A stretch of DNA of 64,000 nucleotides from assembly GCF_947623445.1 (NCBI RefSeq), contig NC_135245.1, positions 7,013,501 through 7,077,500 on the forward strand, given 5' to 3'. Below the pieces are notes generated by a model. It ran no database searches. It saw only the letters and a list, made by a program, of their open reading frames with translations, and was not told the DNA's origin. A program made the translations under genes and the position numbers. This DNA comes from Clavelina lepadiformis (Eukaryota; Chordata; Ascidiacea; Aplousobranchia; Clavelinidae). Positions 1 to 11,807 of the stretch are shown here, one piece after another (the first letter of the stretch is position 1; every line of letters starts with the position of its first letter).

Positions 1-744
1 GTACACCGTCCTCTTCGTACATGTGTATTATACACTAATACCACATACGTTTTGATTTATTTAAATAAGCTATTGAATAAAAAAATTAAATTTATGAATT
101 TCTTACCAACGGCTTTCACTGGTCCTTTAGCAGGAATGGCGGAAATTTATCTGAAAATTTTCTCCCTCTACCCAAAATGAGCGCAGCTCAAAATTTTGTG
201 TTTTCACGGTTCAAAAAGCGCTAAATACGTTTCGAAACGACATGTATTGTCATACTTTTAAGTACAAAAATTGGTAATTTATGTCTTACGCTTTTCAACA
301 TGATGTATAATGTAATTGTGATGTCATTTGCAATCTATGAGCAGCAGGCTAACTTAGTTCTAAATTGTAATCCAAAATTTGAGACTTTGCTGTACGTAGT
401 AGCCTATGTCTACCGATATTTAACACGTTTGATTTTTAAAAGGGGAGGGGCCGGGTCCTTCCAATAGAAAGTGTGAGGGGACTAGACTCAACCGCTCCCC
501 TGTTCCGCTAGCTATGTCCATGCGTAACTGATAACCACTGCTTTATCTTCGACGTATGCATAATTTTTGTTTTAAAGAACATGTATAACACCAATTTTGA
601 TTTTATATCAGGTAACAACTAAAAAAATAATCAAAAATATTACACTAAAATTGAGGAAACAAAACATATTAAAATATATATATATGAAAAAGGCCACAAT
701 TTTGTAAAGTTGTTATGACAAATCTGTGCTACAAGACTAGAGCA
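1..744. other. Intergenic, no gene seen
   Basis: AT-rich DNA downstream of the NEK8 stop codon. I found no coding exon that can be supported here. Short open stretches on the minus strand near 110-175 end in a GTAAG-like donor, but every frame through them is stopped, so they are not called. Confidence 0.4.
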
Positions 745-3700
745 TTAAACTGTTACAAATTTTCTGCGTATTTTGATTGTGTCGTGCTCAAGTGCAATCT
801 GCACAGTGATAAACTTGCAAAGTGTTAACAATATGAGAAATGCAGGTAAAGAAATAAAAAATTCGGTTGTAACCAAGGTAACTATATGCTTGTGAATGCT
901 GGAATTTAGCATGGGCAGGTCATCTCGGAGAGGGTTTCTTGCCTTCTTCCCGCCAAGTGTTTGTGTCCCAACTGTCTCTGAACTCATTTTCAGTACCTGG
1001 TTCTGTACCTGTTTATGGGAATTCGAAAACACATTAGCTGTAGAAATAATGGAATAACTCTTTGGCTTATATAATATTCTAAACCATTCTAAAAAAATTC
1101 TGATTTTTATACCTCAGAATGGCAGACGCACCACACACTGTTACAATTATCATAAAACCGCCACATTACAAACCTGTACCTGATACAACCAATATCGTAT
1201 TGCCGTGACTTGTCGATAATGAAACTACTTTCATTTCTTTGGGCAAATCATGTGGCGTTACTTCTTGTGGGTCAGAGGTCACTAGGCTTGCAGAGCTCGT
1301 TCTACCAAGCTGACCGCGAGATGCTTTACCCCACGAATATATTTTTCCATCGTTGGTGCAGGCAACAGTGTAAGTTCCACCACAGCTCACAGACTCAAAT
1401 CTAATATTTCGAATGCTTTAAAACTTGGCCTTCGGTTTGCTTTTGAAAGCCACAGGTGCTATTATCAACGAGCTACAAAAGTATCACAACCCACTTACAC
1501 TCCAGCCAGTTCAACATGATGAGGTATACGTGCAGGTGGTTTAGAATTTGATGACTCCGAGCCCACCTGACCAGAACTATTGTTTCCAAATGTATACAAC
1601 TCACCATTATCTAACAAACAATATGGCATATATAATTGAAATCTTCTGGAATAGTTTTTATTTTTTGAATCAATATGATCAACTTTTAGCCGTAATTACG
1701 TTGTAAGTACAGTGCAACCAGAGCAGCAATAGATAAAGGCATTCTACTGACCGTTAATAACCGCAGAATGCTGCATGCCTATCGATACGATCTTGATGTT
1801 GCCAAATGACAGCGGTTCTGATCGCACAGGAATGAAACAATTAGACCCATCACATTGCTTCATCAAGCTGCCATCATGAATGACATCAAGTCCAAGCCTG
1901 CTCACACAGTGATCAAATGAGAATACTTACGTTTTTCGCATGATCATAATTTCTAAATTAGATGATTACAAGAGAATGAGTAGATTTACAAAAATAGAAT
2001 GGCACAAAATAATGATCTTAACCTGGGGGTTAAGTGATGATTAAATTTAACGTTGTTACAGGTGCCCCTGGAACTCAGAGTCACATTTAAAAGCAAGAAC
2101 CAGCTCATAATTTTCTGGATAAACCATTTCCCACTACATTGAAGTATGTCAAAGCAGTGTGGAGTATGCAGTAGAAAACTAGTGCACTGCAGGTGAAATA
2201 GGAAAGGAAGTAAATATATCCATTGCCCCAAAGTATTTGACGTCATACCTGTTGTGATGATTACTGCCACTTGCCAACAACATCTGGCTTTTAGTGAGAA
2301 TCATTGAACAATCTGTTCCGCAATAAACACAACATGGCTCTATTTGTTCTGGTAAGGGCACTTGTGTTGGCGTTGGCTGTTTGTCTTGCTCACTGAGACC
2401 CAAGCGACCTGCATGCAGCAAATATTCCTAAATCTTATTGGAGGGAAAAGAAATGAAGCATGCTTTTATAGTTCTATCAAGTGAAGTAGACAAAATCAGA
2501 GGGACAAAAAAGCAGATCAACTAAAGAACGAGAAAACTTTTTGCGTGCATCGAGTAAAATTAATAAAATCCAAAATTAGGCCTGATATCTATTGACACGA
2601 CATGCCAACTTGAAAAAAGCTTCTACAAGTATGTTATGTCATACAACACAGTTTATGCTTACCATTTTCACCTCGTCCCCAAGCAAAAACGTCACCATCG
2701 CTTGAGACAGCAAGCATGTGATAAGATCCACATGCTATCTGGGTCAACTCAAATCCGAGTAAGCTTTCAACTATGGTGGGCTAAATAACAAAATGCAATT
2801 ACACATACATCGCCTACAATGCAAACAATGCTTGATTCTCCATGTATTATTATATAAGAACTGATAAACTATACTCTTCTAAATGAAAACATTACTTAAG
2901 CTCACTAAATCTCAAATATTTGGACGAAGAAAAACTAAAAGCATATTTATGCATGTTAGCACACCCGATCCATGTCTTGAAATGAACCGTGTCCTAAACA
3001 TCCATTGCTTCCACTTCCAAATGTCATCAATATTCCACGGTCAGTGAGACAAGCAGTATGAAGATCACCACAAACCACTCTGCCATGAAGTAAAAATATA
3101 TGTAAAAATGTTTCTATCATAAAAGCTAAACACTGATTAAATGTGTGGAAGCAATGTGAGATAAACCAAAACATTAGAACAGAATAATGGAAATTTCGTT
3201 TTATTCTGAAATTTACGATCACTCACTGCTTGATGTTCACACCAGATTGTCCTTCCATATATCTTGGAGTAAATGAAGGAATATTTTGAGAATCTCCAAA
3301 AGCACCTGGCAGGGTAGTGCCAGAGTTTGCCTGTATTATAAAAATCAAAAACAATAATGAAGAAAACAAAGATTAAAATAAAGTGATATATGCTGGCCTT
3401 TAATACCTCCCACATAACAAGACGCCCATTTTCAGTGACGCAGGCTTTTTTTGTTCTGCTGACTGCTGCTTGAGTAACCTTAAACAAAAATTTTTGTTTA
3501 AATAAAACTATAGAAACTTGTTGCTGATCAAAGAACATGCTTGTGCAAAAATTTTACCTGAGTACCAAGGTTAGGCAACGGAAGTTTGATAGGCAATGAG
3601 ATTCCTCCACCCCAGCAGTAGACACAGAAATATTTGGGATTTTTGTTCTACAGTAACATAAAGTACATTCATGACATTTATTGCATTTTGTGTGACTTCA

Positions 3701-6619
3701 CGTAATGTTTCCGTTGCGTTTTCTTACTGTTGAAAATGATTCAACAGACATGGTGGAAGAAGTATGGTGAAGGTTCCCTGCCACAACAGGATGGCCTTTA
3801 ACTACAGATGGAGCTAAACTGGGTGATGTTTTGGCCTTCCTGAGAAAAATCAAAACTTTGGAAACTTAAAAAACAAGCTGTGAGATAATGATGTTTAATT
3901 GAAATCATAATCTCTTGCATGTTATCTTAGCATTGCATGGAGATCTTACTTGACTTCAACAGCACCAATGTTGAGGTAGAGATCAACAAGAGTGCAAACG
4001 ATAAAGGATTCAGCCATAATATCATCAACTGATGGCCTTTTTGTTGGTTCGAGGTCTAACATTGAAATGAGGAGCTTTGTCAGGCTGACACTGTAAATCT
4101 TTGGCAAGTCTTTATCATATTGCGCCCTTACTATTTTCATAACCAAAGCAGGTAGGTTCTGGAAACAGGAGGATGAAACATGCAAAATAGAACTTAAACA
4201 TGAAAGTTTTACTATATGCGATGGAGAGCTATTATCAAAATTGACAGTATGCCAAGGCAAAATGCTTTAGGCAATACTTTCATAACCATAAGAGTATAAA
4301 CGCATATGCAATCCTTTGGCAACAACAAAGGATCAAGATATTATTGATACGCATGCACCAAACGTATGTTTCGCTTTTTTTTGGCAAATCGCAATTCATA
4401 GTAAATGTATCTAATAAAAATTTAAGTAAATTTAAGAAAAGCAACATGCTCGTTAAAACAAACCAGACACCAATATCGTCACATATCTTCTCACCTGAGC
4501 TTCAAAAGCTCTTCGTAGGGTCATGAGTTCATAAAGCATGCAACCCAATGCCCATATGTCACTCTTCTGGTTATAGGGCTTTCCTTTGCATAATTCAGGG
4601 GATATGTAACATGGTGTTCCTACAACCTACAAATGAAATGATTTTGTATCATTAAACAAATTTACAATAAAAAGAACGAGATATATGATAAATAGAAGAC
4701 CCATAAATTCTATTCCAAATTACGGGTAATCCAGTAACTATTTCACACACAACTATAGGTGGGCTGTACCGCGGTACTATAGTATCGAATTATTGTACTG
4801 CAGTGTTTTGTCAGTACAGATACCGGTACCGTCAGTACTTTTGAAAAAAAGTAACAAATCTCTGAACAGAATTACTTTTTTCAAGAAATTTCAGTCAGTT
4901 CCGGTTTTCGGTACTTTTCACGTCATTAGTTCAAAATTTTAACAAGTATCATATGTGTTCAAAAACACATGTTAATTAATCTTCAATACCAATTTTAGCA
5001 TTTGTTGATCTTTTTTAATCTAGAAATGTCAAGTAAAATTGTGAAAAAGTAACGTCTCATATATTTTGACTTGGAGTAACTTTTACCGGAGAATAATAGC
5101 AGCAATTGTTGCATTTGCAGCAGCATCTTTTACACGAAAAGTACCGTTACCAACAATGTACCGAACTACTTTTTTAAAACAGTACAGAATACCGGTATCG
5201 TAGGTACATTTTTTGCCAAGTACCGGTACCGACTGCCCACCTCTGCATACAAGCAGAAACGGACTATTTGAATGTCATCCAGAATGTTATAACTTGTAAT
5301 CATGTCATCCAAAGTTTGTGATGCTGTTGAACACAGTTTTTAGGTGTAATTTATCACAGGGCAACTGAAGAGAAGAAACTACTACAAAGAAATTGAAAAT
5401 TAAAGTAAAACGTCAGTACATCACACAAATACTTCAAGTGCAAATTATAGCACATTATCGCGAACACACAGTAACAAGTCAATATTTAGATTAAAAGGTA
5501 CTCACACTAAATGCTTTAGTCTTTGTGTTTAAAACTTTGGATATTCCGAAATCAGATACTTTACAAACCCTACACTTGCGATCGAGCAATATGTTCTGAG
5601 TTTTTAGATCTCGATGTAGTACATTCTTTGAATGTATGTGATGCAAAGCAACAACAATTTGTATGAATAGATTTAGGACAATCTACAAAATGTAAAAACA
5701 TGTTAGCAAATTATAAAGGCATGCAAACTGGTAAAAAGTAACAATGCACAAACTTGTTCTTTTAATGGCCCTTTTTGACTTTTCAGATAATCATGAAGTG
5801 TTCCACCTGAAGCACAGATATATACATACATAAAGTATTTCAGATGAAACAGGTCTTAAACAAACATCCTACAAAAATGTTTCATAAAACCTATATAATT
5901 GAAGCTCAGACAATCATATAATATTTATACATTTACTTTTGCATGTAGAAGTCGAAATTTTGCCTGCATTTACAAAACCAATGCAAAAAAAATTATATAC
6001 CTTGAGCGTATTCCATTGCAATTACAAGGTTATTGCCATCAAGGAAGTTTTCATAATACTGAATAATATTGGGGTGACTAAGTCGCTGAAACAGTTTTAT
6101 AGTCATTTTATCATGTTGGCATGCTACCTTGCCTCATAATAACTTAAAAACTAATTTACTCAGCTCAACACATACTTTGAGGATTTGAACTTCATTGAGT
6201 GCAGAACCTCTTTCTTCAGCAGTCATTTCCTCCATTGAGATCTCTTTCAAAATAAGCAATTTTTTGTCCAGTTCTCTTCTGGTTAAATGCACTGTGCTAT
6301 AAATAATATAAAATATACCGGTGTATATACTGGTAATAAGTATATGGTACTGTATTTGCGATACAAGTGCACTATCCGCAGTATGATTAGACTACTAATC
6401 GATATAACGGCTACAAATGAACCTGATATAATTGATGTAACAGAGCACATTGTGTGTGTACATTGCACAAATACAATATTGTAAGAAATTATCCAGTTAT
6501 GGCATTACATAAAAGATCTCGTCAAACAATAATCTCATAAAATCATTTTTACACAACTGTTTCTTTACTTACCCAAACGCACCTTTTCCAATAACTTTAA
6601 TTTTCTTGTATTTTTCCAT
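745..6619 (-). CDS. NEK8: NEK8-type kinase with RCC1 repeats
   Basis: Ser/Thr kinase of the NIMA family that acts at the proximal cilium (inversin compartment). Eighteen exons read in phase: 6573-6619, 6176-6296, 6001-6085, 5754-5806, 5506-5682, 4495-4626, 3950-4158, 3728-3839, 3558-3647, 3407-3478, 3227-3330, 2965-3079, 2663-2780, 2249-2408, 1752-1897, 1499-1610, 1180-1400, 745-1037, giving about 788 residues. The start is fixed by [16 protein letters not shown], matching the NEK8 N-terminus. The kinase core is intact: beta-3 Lys (LLILKEI), [25 protein letters not shown]1-like blades follow ([32 protein letters not shown]). The RCC1 part ends near residue 691, where human NEK8 (692 aa) ends. 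The last exon adds about 97 residues including VGTQT, then a hydrophobic tail of uncertain reality. NEK9 is the alternative, but the kinase and the sequence after it fit NEK8 better. Confidence 0.95.
4754..5245. mobile_element. Old hAT-like non-autonomous element in NEK8 intron
   Basis: Imperfect terminal inverted repeats: TATAGGTGGGC at the left, and CAGAGGTGGGC when the right end is read on the minus strand. Both continue into GGTACCG-rich sequence. Flanking octamers CACACAAC (4746-4753) and CATACAAG (5246-5253) match at 6 of 8 positions, as expected for an aged 8-bp target duplication. It has no coding capacity and lies between NEK8 exons 5 and 6. Confidence 0.65.
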
Positions 6620-6911
6620 GTTGGCAGTGTTTTTATTAATTGAAGTTTGAGCAAAACCAAAGTTATTCTATTTATTTAATCAACAAAATTGAAGATTAAC
6701 TACTCCAAAACTAGCAAAAAGATCAAAAACAAAACTTATAATAACTACTTCATTGGAGCAGTCACACGCAAATGGTTGGTCCGTAATGGTTTATAAATTT
6801 GAAACATAATATCAATTTTATGATGTTTTAGCAAATGGTAGTAATACATCAAAAGCTTACATAAAACCATGGCAAGTAGGAGGACAGTTGATAACTCAAA
6901 ACAACAAATTA

Positions 6912-8009
6912 TCATGTTGTGTCCATTTCATTTTCATCGTATGAAGGAGTATTGAAATAAAAGTCAGAAATAGAATCTGTCCCGGAATAGAACATGGCAA
7001 TGTTGTTGGGAAGAAGATCAAAGCAATTAAGCATGAATAGCGTTTTGTCCGAATTTTCATTATATTGCAAAACTGCTTCTTTTATCTTACTGGTGGTTAC
7101 ATCTGGAACTTCATAACCAGAAATAAGTCTTTTTAAAGGAGTTAACATTTCAATATCAGGTGGTAATATAAATGGTTCAACAAATGGGTTGTGAAGATGG
7201 GTGACATCCCTAGGGGATGTACCAGAATCATCAGATTCACTTTTCACCTTCATTGTTTTCTGCCAAACTAATTGCTTTTGTCCTGTTGGGGAATAATCAG
7301 GATCCCTTTGTAAACTGTACTGCTTGCTTTGAGCCGCTACAAAATTGTCACTTTTGCTTGATGGACTTGTGTGAACTTTACCTGATGGGGAATTTGACTT
7401 TTTGGAGGTGGTAGGCTTTTTGGAACGTCTTGTCTTTTCATTTTCCATTGTTGAAAGACGAACAAATACCACGTCAGCAATTTTACACAATGCTTCTTGC
7501 TCAACATCACTTAACATTGTATACTGAAACCCGGAAGATGTTTCATCACCATGCATGGTGGTGTTCATGCCTACTGATGCCATTTTCTTTGCCTCGGGGC
7601 CAAAAAGAAGTTCTTCAATTGCATCTGCCACAGACTTATACCTTCCGTCTTTGGTGTACTTATGCATGGCTAGCATTGCCGATCGCACTGCTGATGGTCT
7701 ATCTTGCAATGTGGGGCGGGCGAGCATTTGATAAGTTACTGGTGTTGTGATAAATCTATACTTTTTTTTCAACAGTTTGTCTCTCTTCAGAAGAGCATAT
7801 ATTGCATCTCCTAAGGTGGAATAATTATAGCAGAACAACTGAAATTTTTCAATAACTTCCTTTGCTGTGTAACCAAAATTATAAAGTGTGGCTGCCTGTC
7901 CAACAACAGATGTTGCTTTCTCATCAAATTCTTTAACTTCTATTTCATGTTCTGGAGTTTTTTCAGCTGCAGCCAAAAATTCCGGTTTCTGTTTACTCAT
8001 GACGACCAT
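6912..8009 (-). CDS. Unrecognised intronless 365-aa protein
   Basis: A single open reading frame of 365 codons. The start could be the first Met or the one three residues later (MVVMSK); a couple of very short upstream ATGs precede it. I do not recognise the family. Residues about 20-140 look helical and globular. Residues about 190-260 are Ser/Lys-rich and probably disordered, with a basic cluster KTRRSKKPTTSKK that could act as a nuclear signal. A third region (about 270-365) is again globular, with an acidic end. It lies 292 bp upstream of NEK8 on the same strand. Lack of introns is unusual beside NEK8 and could reflect retroposition or a fast-evolving lineage gene. The ORF length makes a real protein very likely. 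Confidence 0.75.
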   Translation of the reverse strand: MVVMSKQKPEFLAAAEKTPEHEIEVKEFDEKATSVVGQAATLYNFGYTAKEVIEKFQLFCYNYSTLGDAIYALLKRDKLLKKKYRFITTPVTYQMLARPTLQDRPSAVRSAMLAMHKYTKDGRYKSVADAIEELLFGPEAKKMASVGMNTTMHGDETSSGFQYTMLSDVEQEALCKIADVVFVRLSTMENEKTRRSKKPTTSKKSNSPSGKVHTSPSSKSDNFVAAQSKQYSLQRDPDYSPTGQKQLVWQKTMKVKSESDDSGTSPRDVTHLHNPFVEPFILPPDIEMLTPLKRLISGYEVPDVTTSKIKEAVLQYNENSDKTLFMLNCFDLLPNNIAMFYSGTDSISDFYFNTPSYDENEMDTT

Positions 8010-9687
8010 TTTTTCATAAGTCCATTGTAATACTTACATAAATAGAAACCAAAACCCACTGTAAGAATGTAACTAATTTATACATCAAACAAAATAAAAA
8101 TTTAATTTAGTGTATATATATCGTGTAACTGCAAGATCAACACAGACTGCCACATTTTGTAGGCAATGATAGATTTAATTGCTTTACCAGTACGTACGTA
8201 AAAACGTTACCATAATTTTGGTCAATATTTTCAATGGGGAAATTAATAAAACCTTATGGCAAAAAATTTACTTTGGTTGTACCAGGATAATCAACAGGAA
8301 AAAAGATAATTTCCAAATTTTTAAAAGCAATATCTTAAGTTTCTGATAATGTTTGATAAAAAGAACTGCCTGTTCAGTCAATGTTAGCTGCATGTTATAC
8401 AATATGTAAAAAAGTATTGTGCAAGGTTTCTCTTCTAAATAGGGTATATATAGTAGTAGTACAGTAGGCTATATATCAGCTTGAACAATGGAACACGCAA
8501 TGGCATATGCCTTTTATGACATTGTGAATAACAACAGTTTTTTATGTTATTATATAGCCTACGTAATAAAATCGACTTTTTCGTAAATTTGATTACTGCC
8601 CTAGAGTTAACTTTACAGCAATTTTGAAATTTGACTGCAATATCAATCTATAAAAAAAGTATTAAAGAATGCACGTGAAAGAGAGATGTACAGAACAGCA
8701 CTTAAAAGGCGCAAACCATAGACCATGCCTTAATCTGACTGATTGCAACTACTGTGCTTCACACAATGCACATGATTTGTGTGTGAATTTGTAGATGACA
8801 ACATGACCCAGTGAGTGCTTGATTCTTGCCTCAACATCTGCTCCACATGAATGGCTGTCTACAAAAGGCAAGCTACTATCACCTGCGCTGCACTGTCCCT
8901 CTCATGGCATCTGATAGGTCACATATGTGGAGCAGTTTTGAGTGTTTTGTTAAAATTGCTTTATTTGGAATAAAAAAAAAAACGAAACAGACTGTCAGTA
9001 GAAAGAAAATGTTTCATTGGCGAATAGAAAAATAACAGCAGGTAGTGCAGCATTTTGCTTAGTAGCACAGAATAGCACCACTGTAGCAGGAGTGCTCTGG
9101 TGTGCATGCTTGATGTTTTATTGGGACAATGGCAACTTGCTCGTTACGTTTTCACAAATATGCTAATATCGCTGACGAAAATATTTCATTCTTGTTCAGG
9201 AGACGCGAGCATGTCGCCATGTAATAGTTACTTTCGAAAACCTTCCCGACAGTTCAGTGTCGCGAACAGTTTTGTTCATAAGAATAGCGTGTAATCATAA
9301 ACTACAGGTATAGACGGCCGTTGAAATAAATGCAAGGGCAAACTAGAACGATCTTGCAAGCAAGCATTTAAATTTATCAATAAAAATGCTCTTTCGTTAA
9401 ATCATCAGCCAGTATTTTCAGCAATGTCCTACACTCAAAACCATAAAGGGAGTATATTTTATATTGCAGTTGACTTTCCTTTGCTGATGTCGTGCATTCT
9501 CTCTTCATAATTATATGTTGCTTCTTTCGTCTTACCTGAGGACCAGATATTGGGAAACCCCCATAACAAATAGCTGGAGAAACTTTGACTGCTTTGACGA
9601 ATAGGCTACAGCAGCCAGCTTCAGTATTTTCATTCTATGACCAGCTGGGACATGATTTGATTAAAATAAGAAACAATACTAAGTAGA
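8010..9687. other. Divergent intergenic region
   Basis: Separates the 5' ends of the orphan gene (minus) and PIGQ (plus) and so should hold both promoters. It is AT-rich, with a TATATATAG-type stretch at about 8449-8475. No further gene, RNA or element could be supported. Confidence 0.4.
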
Positions 9688-11807
9688 ATGACAATTAGGG
9701 TATTTTTCCCAATACACTGCCTTGAGTTGCCACCTGGCGTCATTGTTGGTTACTACAAACCGCGTATTAACTGCTACTACGTGGTCAACATTGTAGAAAA
9801 CTATGTGGCTAAAAGATTGGAACAGTACCCTACAGAAAAACCTGAATGTCAAGAACTGGGGATATGGTGTACAAGTGCAAGAAACCTTGAAAGTGTAAAC
9901 TCAGCGGCGAAACAAAATCAATGGATTGTTATTTATCATTACAATTCTAAACTGGACCTGTATCTGCTACAGTCAAAATCAAATCATGACGGGCCCTGCC
10001 CAAATACAATCTATGATACTGGTATCATTTATCTGTATCAAAGAAAGGTTATTCTCTCTGGATGTGCAATCACATCATGGACGCTGGGGAATGATGATGA
10101 TGCACCTCTTGATATTACAGAAGAAAACAAGTTACATGAATCCAACACGATAGGAAAGATCCCTGGTGATAGTGAATTGGTGAAGTTGCTCTATGGTGCA
10201 TTGTTTCATTACCAAGTGACTTTAATGCATCTTTTAGAAAACTGTACCAAGTCAAATTTTCTACAACATGGTTTCGACATAACAAGTTTGGTTTTGCTGT
10301 CTTTGCTAAATTATTTGATTAATGCCTTAAAATCTTCAGTGAGATTAATTCAGAAGATGCATAAGCCGTTACTTTTTCTCATCTATCCTTGTCAAAAGGT
10401 TATCTCATTGTCAAGTTTGGGGTCTCATTGTATATTAAAGTCCAAACTTTTAAACCAAATTACTTTATCCCAGCAGACCAAGGACAACTTTAATCTTCGA
10501 AAAAGCAATTTGGCGGCAGCTTTTATGCTCGATTTACTACTGGGCTTGCTAATTTATTATTGGTTTTCTATGCTAGATTACAATGCATGGGACTATGCTT
10601 TGGAGGCAGTAACTCTTTCAGTAGAATTTATTGGACAGGAGGTGATAAACTAGTTGTTAAAATGTCATGATTATTTATCATTGTTTTATTTAGTAATTTC
10701 ATTGAGTTAATATAAAAGACTTAATGTAATCGCATTTGTTTTATAATCCTAGGTAAAGCTCTTGATTAAGTGGTTGATGGGGATACCTATTGGTCTCAAG
10801 CTCAATTCACCCTTGAATCATTTCCTTGGCAAATTTTTCTTGCATCATGTTCAGCTTTGGCTTGAGTATATTAAGTTGATACTGGAAACCTTGTCGTCTC
10901 AAAGTAGTAATTTCTTTATGTGGCCTTTGTATGTTTCATGCTGTGGACTTTCATTTTTCCTTGCATTTATTTCGGACATGATATCTCTTCTTACATTTCA
11001 CACATACTGCTTTTATGTATATGCAGCAAGGTTATATGGGCTACAGGTGAGTGAAAGACATTTTTTTCACTATATAGCAGATTTTCAAGTGTTTTAGAAT
11101 ATTTTAACTTTTCCTAATGTTTGTAAATATTTATTTTAATGTATTATATTTCAGTTATTTAAGCACAGTATGCACTGCTTTAACAGTCAAAAACAGTTTA
11201 CACATACTATCCATTTCTGCAGGTAACTGCCCTGATGTCTTTGTGGAGATTGTTCAGAGGTAAGAAATGGAATCCACTTCGAAAACGTGTCGATACACTT
11301 CATCAGCTTCCAGATATTGGCAACCATCGCTTTTTTGCTGGCACACTTTTATTTACAATATTGCTGTTTCTATTACCAACAACTGCATTGTACTATACAA
11401 TATTTACACTGTTGAGAATAGTGACAATGACAATCCAAAATACTTTATTCTGGATGCAGCAAATGCTCTGTTATTTTCCATGGTGCACAGCCATTGTGCG
11501 AACATTCAACCGCTACGGTTTTCCACAAGCAGCAAGATTTGATAAAATTTCAGAAGTTTGTGCAAATAAGGACAACACTTTCTTGGAGCAAGACAAGCCC
11601 CTACAAGTCAGTTTCTCGGATGGAGTGGCGAATGTTGGAAAAGCAATAGACAAAGTTGAAGTTTTAGAGGTACACCTGCAACATCAATCTTATTGCAAAG
11701 CTGTGGTGCAGAGCTTCAATGATCTCAACATGAGTCATTCTAGGAAATTTAACATTCATGATTTTCTGGTTTCTCTTTTAAACGGTAAGTTACTTACATG
11801 GAGTTGA
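9688..11807 (+). CDS. PIGQ: GPI-GlcNAc transferase subunit Q
   Basis: Subunit (Gpi1) of the ER complex that transfers GlcNAc to phosphatidylinositol, the first step of GPI-anchor synthesis. Three exons in phase: 9688-10641, 10753-11046, 11223-11807, giving 610 residues. The start MTIRVFFP aligns with the vertebrate N-terminus. Multiple membrane segments lie in the second half, including LLTFHTYCFYVYAARLYGL, SLWRLFRGKKWNPLRKRVD and FTILLFLLPTTALYY, which are near-identical to vertebrate PIGQ. A GT-like site at 11785 could be read as a donor, but reading through gives GKLLTW then a stop. That resembles the usual GELIYPW terminus, so I take 11807 as the true end. Confidence 0.93.

Noticed and set aside
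7430-7750. 106-codon plus-strand frame
   Set aside because: Lies entirely antisense to the 365-aa orphan ORF; a shadow frame.
11267-11542. 91-codon plus-strand frame in another phase
   Set aside because: Shadow of the PIGQ third exon.
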